DNA of 43,854 nt from positions 1-43,854 of the forward strand of contig WAQW01000012.1 of NCBI GenBank assembly GCA_015520045.1, given 5' to 3'. Below, piece by piece: positions 8,657 to 15,919 of this stretch. A model generated the notes under the pieces. It worked only from the letters and a program-made list of their open reading frames with translations. It was not told the DNA's origin and searched no databases. This stretch comes from Thermoplasmata archaeon. GTDB taxonomy: Archaea > Thermoplasmatota > Thermoplasmata > Thermoplasmatales > Thermoplasmataceae. The translations under genes and the position numbers were made by a program. Within the stretch, counting starts at the first letter, position 1, and every line of letters starts with the position of its first letter.

Positions 8657-8929
8657 TTACTTGTATTTGATCTTGCTTGATGCCCTGAAAACAAATTTCT
8701 CCTTGGCCGGCACTTCGATTATCTTCTTGGTCTGAGGGTTTCTGGCCTTTCTGGCCATCTGTTTCCTTCGTTCAAATATACCAAACCCAGCAAGGTTTAT
8801 CTTGGTCCCAACACTGTTGGTCTCCTCAACGACGGTGTCCAGAAAAGCTTTTATGACTTCCCTGGCAACCTTCTGGGTGGTGCCGGTTTTCTTCGAGACT
8901 GTTTTGGACAACTCACTTATCCCTACCAT
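8657..8929 (-). CDS. HU-family histone-like DNA-binding protein (HTa type)
   Basis: 90 residues of the HU/IHF fold: helical dimerisation body (residues 1-45), INLAGFGIFERR (44-55), the beta-arm ARNPQTKKI (62-70) with the DNA-intercalating RNP motif R63-N64-P65, and the C-terminal helix. In Thermoplasmatales this bacterial-type protein (HTa) replaces archaeal histones as the main chromatin protein. A strong Shine-Dalgarno GGAGGTG (8934-8940, minus) stands 4 nt before the ATG, and a TATA-like AAATTAAATAG lies further up near 8962-8974, consistent with high expression. It is monocistronic, ending in a T-rich terminator. Confidence 0.93.
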   Translation of the reverse strand: MVGISELSKTVSKKTGTTQKVAREVIKAFLDTVVEETNSVGTKINLAGFGIFERRKQMARKARNPQTKKIIEVPAKEKFVFRASSKIKYK

Positions 8930-8975
8930 AGTGCACCTCCGTAATAGATATTGCCATAATACTATTTAATTTTTG
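8930..8975 (-). promoter_or_regulatory. Promoter and strong ribosome-binding site of the HTa gene
   Basis: The minus strand has AAATTAAATAG near 8962-8974 (TATA) and GGAGGTG at 8934-8940. This is one of the few genes in the window with both a leader and a full Shine-Dalgarno. Confidence 0.6.
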
Positions 8976-9103
8976 CGTCATTAAGATCTCAATAAACTCG
9001 TTTTTCACTGACTCATGAGATATATCGACATTAAAATAATTATAAAGTTCTTAAAAATGGATTAAATTTTACTCTGGAAAGGCAATAAAGAAAGTGAGGG
9101 AGG

Positions 9104-10642
9104 TTACTCCCCCGCTTTGACGCCTGTCGGTAGCTGTCTATGGCCCACGATGCGGGCAACGTATGTCCAGACATAGACGACAAACAGATTGATTGCCAGC
9201 GAAGATGCTGCTATATATAGCAGGCCGAAAGGAGTATTTCCAAGAGCCGTCTTGAGCACGGCAAAATGGTTTGCCTGAAGCATCAGGTAGATGCCCGCGA
9301 TCATCCCGACAAACCAACCGGCGAGCAAGCCATTCTTGTTTAGGTTCTTCTGGTACAGGCCAAGGAGAATTGCGGGGAGGGTCTGCGCTATGAATACTCC
9401 CCCAAGGAGCTGCAGAGATATCGCATAGGTATCACTGCTCCCAAGTGCGAAGACAAATCCGAGAGCCAGGAACTTGAAAACCACAGTTGCCCATTTCACT
9501 ATTCTCGTCTCAGTCTCGGGTTTCAGATCCTTCTTAAACTCCTTAATGATGTTTCTCACCAGCAGGTTGGACTGGGAGATGGCCATGACAGCCGCTGGAA
9601 CAAGGCCGCCAATAAAAATTCCAAGCAGAGCGAAACCCACAAACCATGGTGGCATGGTGTATATGAGAAGTGCCGGTACCACCAGAGCACCGTTTCCTGT
9701 GGTTCTGACAAGGTTCAGGGCATCGGGAACGGCAAAGATCAGGACTCCGAAAAGCGTGAGCAGAAAGAGTCCGACACCGTACATCGGGAGAAGGGCGGAA
9801 CTCAACCTCACGGTCCTGACGTTCTTGGCGCTCAGAACACCATTGATGGCGTGTGGATAGAAATACAGCGTCAGGGCACTTAGAATAAACAGGCTTATGT
9901 AAGCATTGGTAAGCTTTGGCAGAAGCGTCTCAACTCCTGTGAACATATGTGATTCAGCCTTAGCCTTGGCAAAAGCTGTCGAGAAACCACCGTGAATGGA
10001 GAGCGGAACTGCTATGACAACAACCACTACCGATATGAGGATGATGGCATCCTTCATTACGGCTGTGAGGGCCGCACCCCGGAGCCCACTCCAGAACGTG
10101 AATGCCGAGAGGACAATGAAGGAAATCAGAAGGGCGATCTCACTGACGAAGAGGTAGTTGGAGAAATACTGTACAAAAATGATCTCGAGAACGGCCTTCA
10201 TTCCAACTATCTGCAACGCAATATATGGAAGTTCAGCTATGATCCCCGTGGCAGCAATCAGCATGGCCAGCCACCTGCTCTTGAACCGATCTCTGACGAA
10301 ATCAACCCCGGTGATGTAGTTGTTTTTCCTGGACATCTTCCACAGGGATGCCATGGCAACGATGGCAATGGCAAAGGTTGTCATAACGTAGGGCGTTGCA
10401 AAGAGATATATGGAACCCTTTGCATACTCTGCGGACGGCACGGCTATAAAGGTATATGCGGTGTAGAGGTCCCCTCCAACAAGAAACCATGCCAGATAGG
10501 GGCCAAGGCGTCTACCGGCAAGAGCCCACTCAGAGAGGTTGTTCAGGTTCCCTTTCCTCCACCTCGATGCACCGAATCCAAGAATGGCGAAGATGGTGAA
10601 AAGACTCAGGAAAACTCCAAGCACAACGTTCATGTTTGTCAT
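9104..10642 (-). CDS. Sodium:solute symporter family transporter
   Basis: 512 residues with about 13 hydrophobic segments, of the SSS family (LeuT fold), moving an organic solute with Na+ or H+ across the cytoplasmic membrane. The first membrane span is followed by SEWALAGRRLGPYLAWFLVGGDLYTAY, a typical SSS start (about residues 36-63). GLVPAAVMAISQSNLLVRNI near residue 347 is the TM8-like segment. Its ATG overlaps the stop of the upstream small DUF3311 gene by 4 nt. That pairing is typical for monocarboxylate/acetate-type symporters of the MctP kind, so an organic acid is a reasonable guess for substrate; the sequence does not settle it. Confidence 0.9.
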   Translation of the reverse strand: MTNMNVVLGVFLSLFTIFAILGFGASRWRKGNLNNLSEWALAGRRLGPYLAWFLVGGDLYTAYTFIAVPSAEYAKGSIYLFATPYVMTTFAIAIVAMASLWKMSRKNNYITGVDFVRDRFKSRWLAMLIAATGIIAELPYIALQIVGMKAVLEIIFVQYFSNYLFVSEIALLISFIVLSAFTFWSGLRGAALTAVMKDAIILISVVVVVIAVPLSIHGGFSTAFAKAKAESHMFTGVETLLPKLTNAYISLFILSALTLYFYPHAINGVLSAKNVRTVRLSSALLPMYGVGLFLLTLFGVLIFAVPDALNLVRTTGNGALVVPALLIYTMPPWFVGFALLGIFIGGLVPAAVMAISQSNLLVRNIIKEFKKDLKPETETRIVKWATVVFKFLALGFVFALGSSDTYAISLQLLGGVFIAQTLPAILLGLYQKNLNKNGLLAGWFVGMIAGIYLMLQANHFAVLKTALGNTPFGLLYIAASSLAINLFVVYVWTYVARIVGHRQLPTGVKAGE

Positions 10643-10881
10643 TTTTGAACCTCCTCCTGTTCGTCATCCTTGCTCAGCAACAAAACCGCAATAACATACA
10701 TTACAGTTGCAATGAACAACCACAGTCCCTGAAACCAGTAGAAGAAGGGCAGACCCAGAAATTTCGGATCAGCTCTGTTGTACATAGGCACCTGAAAAAG
10801 AATTGCTCCTATAAGATATAGAATGCTGGGTTCAGCACCGGTTGTAAAAAATTTCTTGTTGTGGTACCTGATAAGGATCAT
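10639..10881 (-). CDS. DUF3311-type small membrane protein, partner of the sodium:solute symporter
   Basis: About 80 residues with two membrane segments (residues ~17-30 and ~45-70, counting from ATG 10881) and the family signature PMYNRADPKFLGLPFFYWFQ between them. DUF3311 proteins are routinely encoded just upstream of SSS symporters in bacteria, where they act as an accessory subunit or are required for transport; here the two genes overlap by 4 nt. An in-frame GTG at 10893 would add four residues. Confidence 0.82.
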   Translation of the reverse strand: MILIRYHNKKFFTTGAEPSILYLIGAILFQVPMYNRADPKFLGLPFFYWFQGLWLFIATVMYVIAVLLLSKDDEQEEVQK

Positions 10882-10996
10882 ATCATTGCACACTCTTCTG
10901 ATGGTTGGTTAACAGACAAAACGTAGGTACACTGCCATTAGACAGGCTATGTTGATGCAGGGATCACCAAATTGATGGCCCACAAAATGAACATCT

Positions 10997-11974
10997 CTAA
11001 CTTCCCACGGCCCAGCCACGTGCATTTTTTCTCACTAAGGATCTCAACCTCAGAAGAAGGATGATTGCCACAATAACCGAGATGGTGATCCCGTGAAGGC
11101 CGTTGAAAACCTCCTGCATCTCAGCAAGGATCATCAGGGGAATTATGGCTCCAGAAACATAGTAATATTTCCCTGCGGTAACTCTTCCGCCGTTGGACAT
11201 TGACCTCACGGACAGGATAAAGAGCACCACATATGAGATGATAAGCAAAATGGCATCAGCAACGGGAGGTATTATTCCCGTGCCATCTCTCTTCACCACG
11301 GTATACGAGAAGATAAAGTAGATGGGAAAAAGAAGGAACCCCAGGATAAAAGGTCCGGCTCTGCCGTTATGGCTGTTTAGCCCAACACAAAATGCATTCC
11401 GCGGAATTAGGAATGCAACAACGGCAAAAAACGCCGCCATAAGTGTGAAGATGAAGTATTCAGAGGAAGAGGGAACCGATCCAATATGGCTCGCTTCAAT
11501 CATGATGTTGATGAGCAGAATGTCGGCAAGATAGATGCAGAAGGCGATCCAAATACCGCGTCTGCCGGTTAACCTTTCGTTCCGGTACCTGGGATATGCA
11601 ATAGAGAGAATGAAGATGGGAAGGGTGATGCTGTATATCGAATGGAAGAATGTTATGCCAGTTGCCCATATCCAGTTAACTCCCATTGACCGTCCGTATA
11701 TGGAAAGCAGACCAACGGGTTGACCTGAGGCCTGAAAGAAGGTGTGAACGGTGATACCCTCTTCCATTATCCCATAGGCTGCTCCAAGGAGAAGTATGGT
11801 CAACCATCCCCTCCTGTATTTGATGGCCAGATCTCTTATGAGGATGGCACCCATCGTGTAGAGAGCAACATTGAACCCGAGACTGATGAAAAACTGTAAG
11901 GGATTTGTGAACAGATATATCACCGGAGTTGATCCGGTGAGATACTCAGGTATGCCCGGTGTCATCACCATCAT
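10997..11974 (-). CDS. Multi-pass integral membrane protein of unknown function
   Basis: About 325 residues with eight to ten hydrophobic segments. A cytoplasmic-looking IKYRRGW loop is followed by YGIMEEGITVHTFF. The paired glutamates in a membrane segment recall CPBP/Abi-type intramembrane proteases, but the other motifs of that family were not found, so this is only a hint. The reading frame is open back to 12118. A TATA-like element (minus, AAAATTTATATT at 12033-12044) inside that extension makes the longer version unlikely; the likely start is ATG 11974, or TTG 12016 if leaderless. It stands alone, divergent from nothing and not overlapping its neighbours. Confidence 0.65.
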   Translation of the reverse strand: MMVMTPGIPEYLTGSTPVIYLFTNPLQFFISLGFNVALYTMGAILIRDLAIKYRRGWLTILLLGAAYGIMEEGITVHTFFQASGQPVGLLSIYGRSMGVNWIWATGITFFHSIYSITLPIFILSIAYPRYRNERLTGRRGIWIAFCIYLADILLINIMIEASHIGSVPSSSEYFIFTLMAAFFAVVAFLIPRNAFCVGLNSHNGRAGPFILGFLLFPIYFIFSYTVVKRDGTGIIPPVADAILLIISYVVLFILSVRSMSNGGRVTAGKYYYVSGAIIPLMILAEMQEVFNGLHGITISVIVAIILLLRLRSLVRKNARGWAVGS

Positions 11975-12032
11975 CAGCAGAATCAACTTTCGCCGATCTT
12001 TCTTCGGTATCAATGAATTATGAGAGGTAGGA

Positions 12033-12044
12033 AATATAAATTTT
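12033..12044 (-). promoter_or_regulatory. TATA box for the membrane protein gene at 10997-11974
   Basis: AAAATTTATATT on the minus strand. Expected transcription start is near 12010, so the open frame upstream of it is not translated from this promoter. Confidence 0.4.
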
Positions 12045-12161
12045 TTGCTGTGATCAAACAGTTTTATGGGCCGTATCACACCGATCTCCAGGCAAGAAAG
12101 GGGATAACCGTATGGCAATTGGATACCCTATTATGGAATGTGGATTGGAACAGAAAGAACA

Positions 12162-12244
12162 CGCTGGGGGGGAGATTCGAACTCCCGAGCTCAAAGAGCA
12201 CAGGTTCTCCAGACCTGCGCCTTACCAGACTAGGCTACCCCAGC
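12162..12244 (-). tRNA. tRNA-Ser (anticodon GGA)
   Basis: On the minus strand a full class II tRNA folds: acceptor stem GCTGGGG/CCCCAGC with discriminator G, D arm GCC...GGC, anticodon stem CAGGT/ACCTG around loop CTGGAGA (anticodon GGA, reading UCC/UCU), a long variable arm (TGCTCTTTGAGCTC) and T arm GGGAG-TTCGAAT-CTCCC. Long variable arm and G73 are serine identity features. CCA is not encoded and no intron is present. It shares D, variable and T arms with the neighbouring tRNA-Ser. Confidence 0.96.
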
Positions 12245-12445
12245 AAAACCTCCACTTTATGGTAAGAATGTATTTAGTTTTTCAGTCCGATATTCACATG
12301 TTCAGATGAAAAGCCATTTCACTAATTGGCACTCTGTCCAATACCCGGAGTTTTTATCCTTGAAATCAGGTAACGGTGCCATTTCACATATGACCAGTGG
12401 ACCGATAGCCCAGAAAGGTTTGATATGATTGCCGACAACAGATAA

Positions 12446-12528
12446 CGTCGGGGGGGAGATTCGAACTCCCGAGCTCAAAGAGCAATAGATCTCGAGTCTA
12501 TCGCCTTACCGGGCTAGGCTACCCCGAC
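12446..12528 (-). tRNA. tRNA-Ser (anticodon CGA)
   Basis: Minus strand, class II cloverleaf: acceptor GTCGGGG/CCCCGAC, discriminator G, anticodon stem ATAGA/TCTAT around loop CTCGAGA (anticodon CGA, reading UCG), variable arm TGCTCTTTGAGCTC and the same T arm as the tRNA-Ser at 12162-12244. No intron, no encoded CCA. Confidence 0.96.
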
Positions 12529-12570
12529 ACAGTTACCGGATATCAGAGAACATCATAAAAATTCCCACCG

Positions 12571-13002
12571 TCAGGAGGATGAGCCGGTACCCGAATTTGA
12601 TAAAAGTCTTCTGTGCTCTTTCATGATGCACCTGTTCATTATTACTTTTGTACCGTGGCTTTCAGCAAAGCGTTTTGCATCCTCATTCACGACACCCTCT
12701 TGGAGCCACATTACAGGTATTCCAAGATCGACGACAGATCTCGAGATGGCTGTGACATGCTCGGGCCTCCTAAACACGTCGGCGATGTCTACGTGCCTGT
12801 TCACCGCCTTCAAGGATGGGAATGCAGGAATTCCTTTCCACTCGTCTAGCTTGGGGTTAATGGGAATTATGCTGTAGCCGTTTTCCATGAGGTACGTTGC
12901 CACCCTGTAGCTGTCCCGATCCTCTTTCTCCGAAATTCCTATTATGGCTATCTCTCTGCTACTCTTTAGAATTTCGAGGATATCCTGGTCTGTTGGACGC
13001 AT
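12571..13002 (-). CDS. CoA-binding (Rossmann) domain protein, YccU-like
   Basis: 143 residues forming one CoA-binding Rossmann domain: IAIIGISEKEDRDSYRVA at residues 18-35, GYSIIPINPK near 47, and the conserved end NRCIMKEHRRLL near 122-133. The domain is homologous to the nucleotide-binding domain of succinyl-CoA synthetase alpha, but these stand-alone proteins have no established reaction. A TATA element (minus, CTTATATG near 13022-13029) lies about 25 bp before the ATG, implying a near-leaderless message. Confidence 0.88.
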   Translation of the reverse strand: MRPTDQDILEILKSSREIAIIGISEKEDRDSYRVATYLMENGYSIIPINPKLDEWKGIPAFPSLKAVNRHVDIADVFRRPEHVTAISRSVVDLGIPVMWLQEGVVNEDAKRFAESHGTKVIMNRCIMKEHRRLLSNSGTGSSS

Positions 13003-13199
13003 ATTTTAAGATAAATACATCACATATAAGGGTGTTTTGCAATTTTGGGATTACGAGGATCCACATAGAAGTGAATGCTTCTCACCTCGATTTTTAAGCC
13101 CTTGCTGAAGGTATCTTCGAAGGTAAGGAGAAAGTATCGCCGAGAACCTGTGCGGTTGTTTCAGAAATGTTTTGCAACAAACGTATGGCCATTCTCCGG
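13003..13199. other. Intergenic region
   Basis: Apart from the promoter of the CoA-binding protein gene at the left end there is a short hairpin (AGAAG-TGAATG-CTTCT near 13067-13082) followed by a T5 run. No gene on the same strand lies upstream of it, so a terminator role is doubtful. Confidence 0.25.
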
Positions 13200-13715
13200 T
13201 CAGCTATGCCTTATCCTTTCTCCCATCTTGAAGAACTTGCCACCGTTGTAGATAAGAGGTTTCTTAGTATCATCATAATATGCATTCAGAACCTCACCAA
13301 TGAACCCCCTGTGGTCTCCAACATCGAATTTCTCAATAACCCTGCATTCAAAGCACGACACGGAGTTTCCTATGAGGGGGGCTTCGATGAATCTGGCCTT
13401 GAAAGGATGAAAATTGGCGAGTGAGAATTTATCAACGTCCTTAAGGGAATAATTTCCCGCAATGTGGGCAAGCTCACTCTGTTCCTCGGAACAGAAGCTG
13501 ATTCCGAACTCCCCGGAGCCATCTATGAGCCTGTACGTTTCTCGTTCATGGCCAACGAACACAGCCATCAGGAAAGGATCAATCGACACCCTCAGTGCCC
13601 AGACAGCAGACATCACATTAACCTTCCCGCCATAGCTTGAGGTTACCAGCGCCACGGCGGATGCGAGCTGATCGGACGCACCGGATTTACCCTCTTTGAG
13701 CATATTCTTTGCCAT
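13200..13715 (-). CDS. Flavin reductase-like domain (FMN-binding split barrel) protein
   Basis: 171 residues of the flavin reductase-like family. VALVTSSYGGKVNVMSAVWALRVS (written in parts: VALVTSSYGG, VNVMSAVWALRVS) at residues 22-49 corresponds to the FMN-binding strand and turn of the family. FGISFCSEEQSELAHIAG follows near residue 70-87, and SCFECRVIEKFDVGDH carries the typical core strand ending in a His. It probably binds FMN and either reduces it with NAD(P)H or acts as an FMN oxidoreductase. The gene is monocistronic. An A/T-rich element (13729-13741, minus) is the likely promoter. Substrate unknown. Confidence 0.85.
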   Translation of the reverse strand: MAKNMLKEGKSGASDQLASAVALVTSSYGGKVNVMSAVWALRVSIDPFLMAVFVGHERETYRLIDGSGEFGISFCSEEQSELAHIAGNYSLKDVDKFSLANFHPFKARFIEAPLIGNSVSCFECRVIEKFDVGDHRGFIGEVLNAYYDDTKKPLIYNGGKFFKMGERIRHS

Positions 13716-13799
13716 AGCACGAATATGATTAAATTTTCCCTATACAATCCGGGAAGTTTATGATGTGTTTTTTTAAGATCCGTAAATCAATCACATTGA

Positions 13800-13985
13800 A
13801 TGATCTGGCTGTCAAACAGATCTGCTATCCATGCACCGGAAGGAGGCAGCAATTGCGTGAGATGTCACGGTGAGAACCGCTGAGCATGAGTTTGTTACTG
13901 TGAGGAGACCGGCCGATCCCCATAGGATCCGTATGCACTCTCTCAAGATTGGTCACATCAAACTCACCTGGTGACATCATTTTTC
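13800..13985 (+). ncRNA. Candidate structured noncoding RNA, family unknown
   Basis: No protein fits 13716-14205, yet the plus strand can form extensive helices. GATGTCAC (13861-13868) pairs perfectly with GTGACATC (13971-13978), extended by GGTGAG (13869-13874) with CTCACC (13963-13968) across a 2-nt bulge. CGGT-GAGA-ACCG (13868-13879) is an alternative GNRA hairpin. GAGTTTG pairs with CAAACTC (near 13888 and 13959), TGTGA with TCACA, and GATCC-CCATA-GGATC forms another hairpin (near 13915-13929). A TATA-like TTTTTTTAAG (about 13767-13776) lies 25-30 bp before 13800, and a TTTTT run follows the closing stem at 13980-13985, so an independent RNA of about 185 nt is plausible. The strand and ends are inferred. 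It does not fit SRP RNA, RNase P RNA or a known riboswitch by eye. Confidence 0.4.
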
Positions 13986-14205
13986 ACAAAAGAGCAATCA
14001 GGGGTAAAAAAGCAACGGTGATTTTGTGACGTTGTCAATTTTCAGTTAATGGGAATGGCAAAATTCAGGGTGGTAAAATCTCGATAGTTCGATCAGGCCA
14101 CACTTATAGTTGCCGCGGGATCATGATCGTTTCCACAAATCCTGCGGAACCAACAAAGATTTGACTATCTCGATTTTGTTTTAAGTTTAAATAGGAGATC
14201 AAAAT
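13986..14205. other. Intergenic region upstream of TFS
   Basis: No gene seen. The right end holds the TFS promoter: GTTTAAATAGG (14185-14194), itself partly overlapping a Shine-Dalgarno-like AGGAGA (14193-14198) before ATG 14206. If transcription starts about 25 bp after this TATA, the second ATG (14215) would be used instead. Confidence 0.4.
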
Positions 14206-14523
14206 ATGTTAGAAATGTTTTGCGAGAAATGTGGAACGCTGATGACTCCATTAAGTGATAGGTACATCTGCCCCTCCTGCCATCACGAGGTGCTCAAATC
14301 ACAGACAACACCAGAAAAGAAGGTTGTTTCTAAGGGTGACGAAAAAAACCTCATCCTCATTGAGGAGGAGAAGATAGCAGAGCCGCTTGATTCGGATGCC
14401 GTTTGCCCTAAGTGCCACCACCGCGGTGCCTACTACCTCTTGAAACAAACCAGAGCAGCTGATGAACCCGAAACCAAGTTCTACACCTGTGAGAGCTGCG
14501 GTCATAGGTGGAGAGAGTACTGA
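14206..14523 (+). CDS. tfs: Transcription factor S (archaeal TFIIS-like RNA cleavage factor)
   Basis: Stimulates the intrinsic RNA cleavage of archaeal RNA polymerase, rescuing arrested complexes. The N-terminal zinc ribbon has C6, C9, C22 and C25; the C-terminal TFIIS-type ribbon has C67, C70, C95 and C98. The acidic catalytic pair D86-E87 in RAADEPETKFYTC reaches into the polymerase active site in this family. Length 105 is normal. Either ATG 14206 or ATG 14215 may be the true start. SRP54 follows on the same strand but has its own TATA. Confidence 0.93.
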   Translation: MLEMFCEKCGTLMTPLSDRYICPSCHHEVLKSQTTPEKKVVSKGDEKNLILIEEEKIAEPLDSDAVCPKCHHRGAYYLLKQTRAADEPETKFYTCESCGHRWREY

Positions 14524-14532
14524 TCGAATGCC

Positions 14533-14540
14533 TTTATATC
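14533..14540 (+). promoter_or_regulatory. TATA box of the SRP54 gene
   Basis: TTTATATC is centred about 25 bp before the ATG at 14561, indicating a leaderless message. Confidence 0.5.
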
Positions 14541-14560
14541 CCCTTTTTTAATGGTGTAGC

Positions 14561-15919
14561 ATGGTTCTGGAAAGCTTCTCAAATTCTCTCAGAGAAACTA
14601 TCAGGAGGGTGTCTGGTGCATCGTATGTTGACAGGTCTTTGGTAAAGGACGTTGTCAGGGATATTCAGAGAATACTCATCAGAGCTGATGTTAACGTAAA
14701 ACTTGCCCTCCAGCTTTCAAGGGACCTCGAGAACCGCGCCATGAGTGAAAAGCCGCCTGCCGGAATGGCTCCGCAGGATTTCATAGTCAAGTTGATCTAT
14801 GAGGAACTTCTAACAATTCTTGGAAGTGAATCATCCCTTTCACTATCTCCGAAGACCATAATGCTTGTTGGTCTCTACGGGCAGGGAAAGACCACATCTG
14901 CCGGTAAACTGGCGAGGTTCTTCATGAAGAAGGGGATGAGCGTGGGTCTCATTGCCGCTGATGTTCACAGAGCAGCGGCTTACGATCAGCTTCATCAGAT
15001 ATCAGAGGAGGTGGGCTGCAATTTTTATGGAGACAGGAACCAGAAGGATCCCGTTAAGATATGCAGAGCTGCCTTGAAGCAATTTGACTCGCTGAAGATT
15101 AAGATTATAGATACCAGCGGCCGTGACTCACTTGATGATGAACTTCTCGAGGAGATCAAGAAACTCAAAGACGCAGTGAGGCCGGATGAAGTTCTTTTTG
15201 TTATAGATGCAAGCGTTGGGCAGCAGGCCGGGCCACAGGCAAAAAAGATCAACGAGGTTGTCGGTATAACGGGAGTCATTCTCACAAAGATGGACGGGAC
15301 CGGAAAGGGTGGAGGTGCTCTGAGTGCCGTCGCAGAGGTAAAAGCACCCATCTATTTCATTGGAACAGGTGAGCATCTGAATGACATGGAGATCTTCAAT
15401 CCCAAGAAGTTCCTCTCAAGACTGCTGGGACTGGGCGATCTTGATGCTCTCCTGGAGGTTGCGGAGAGTGCCGAGATAACCCCGGAGGAGGCCGAGAAGT
15501 CGGTTACGAGACTCATGTCCGGAAAGTTCGATCTCATGGATATGTACGATGTCTGGGAAAAATTCTCAAAACCCGGTCTCATCAGGAAAATGATAGATGC
15601 CCTTCCACTCTCCAGACTCGGAGGTCCAGGCAAGATCGATGGAAGCACAATCGAAGGTGCAGAGGGGAAACTTAGACTGTACAGGACAATTCTGGATTCA
15701 ATGTCCTACTATGAGATGAAGAACCCTGAAGTTCTTAACTCCTCCCGCATAGTAAGGGTGGCGAGAGGATCTGGAACCAGCGTGGAAGCCGTTAGATCCC
15801 TGCTTAAGGAGTACAAGGCGATGAAGAAAAACATTAAAAATCTCCAGGGTAACAGGAATTTCAAAAAGATACTGAAGGCTCAGCTAAGGGGCGGAGACCT
15901 GAGCCTTGAAAATATGTGA
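14561..15919 (+). CDS. srp54: Signal recognition particle 54 kDa protein
   Basis: GTPase that binds signal peptides on nascent chains and SRP RNA, and docks with FtsY at the membrane. The N domain is residues 1-95; the P loop GLYGQGKTT starts at G104, followed by DVHRAAAYDQL near 134, DTSGRDSLDD near 190, and TKMDGTGKGGGAL near 247. The C-terminal M domain (about 300-452) includes SRIVRVARGSGTS, the RNA-binding helix-turn-helix, but its methionine-rich finger is short of Met. The P loop has Q where many have a small residue. The end is 1 nt from the convergent reductase gene. The SRP receptor FtsY is also encoded in the window (29746-30630). Confidence 0.96.
   Translation: MVLESFSNSLRETIRRVSGASYVDRSLVKDVVRDIQRILIRADVNVKLALQLSRDLENRAMSEKPPAGMAPQDFIVKLIYEELLTILGSESSLSLSPKTIMLVGLYGQGKTTSAGKLARFFMKKGMSVGLIAADVHRAAAYDQLHQISEEVGCNFYGDRNQKDPVKICRAALKQFDSLKIKIIDTSGRDSLDDELLEEIKKLKDAVRPDEVLFVIDASVGQQAGPQAKKINEVVGITGVILTKMDGTGKGGGALSAVAEVKAPIYFIGTGEHLNDMEIFNPKKFLSRLLGLGDLDALLEVAESAEITPEEAEKSVTRLMSGKFDLMDMYDVWEKFSKPGLIRKMIDALPLSRLGGPGKIDGSTIEGAEGKLRLYRTILDSMSYYEMKNPEVLNSSRIVRVARGSGTSVEAVRSLLKEYKAMKKNIKNLQGNRNFKKILKAQLRGGDLSLENM

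Noticed and set aside
10302-10821. Frames antisense to the symporter and DUF3311 genes
   Set aside because: They have irregular composition, while the opposite strand encodes clear membrane proteins.
12020-12309. Plus-strand open frames over the first tRNA
   Set aside because: They cross a perfect tRNA-Ser gene on the opposite strand.
13830-13860. SRP RNA helix 8 (CCGGAAGG...GCAGC) near SRP54
   Set aside because: The GGAA loop is similar, but the invariant GUCAGG strand and the AGCAGC spacing are missing, and only about 115 bp lie upstream, too little for an archaeal SRP RNA 5' half.
13868-13915. Cobalamin riboswitch-like words (GGTG, ACTGTGA, GGAGACCGGCC)
   Set aside because: The words occur close together without the intervening arms and no B12 gene follows; TFS is not a plausible target.
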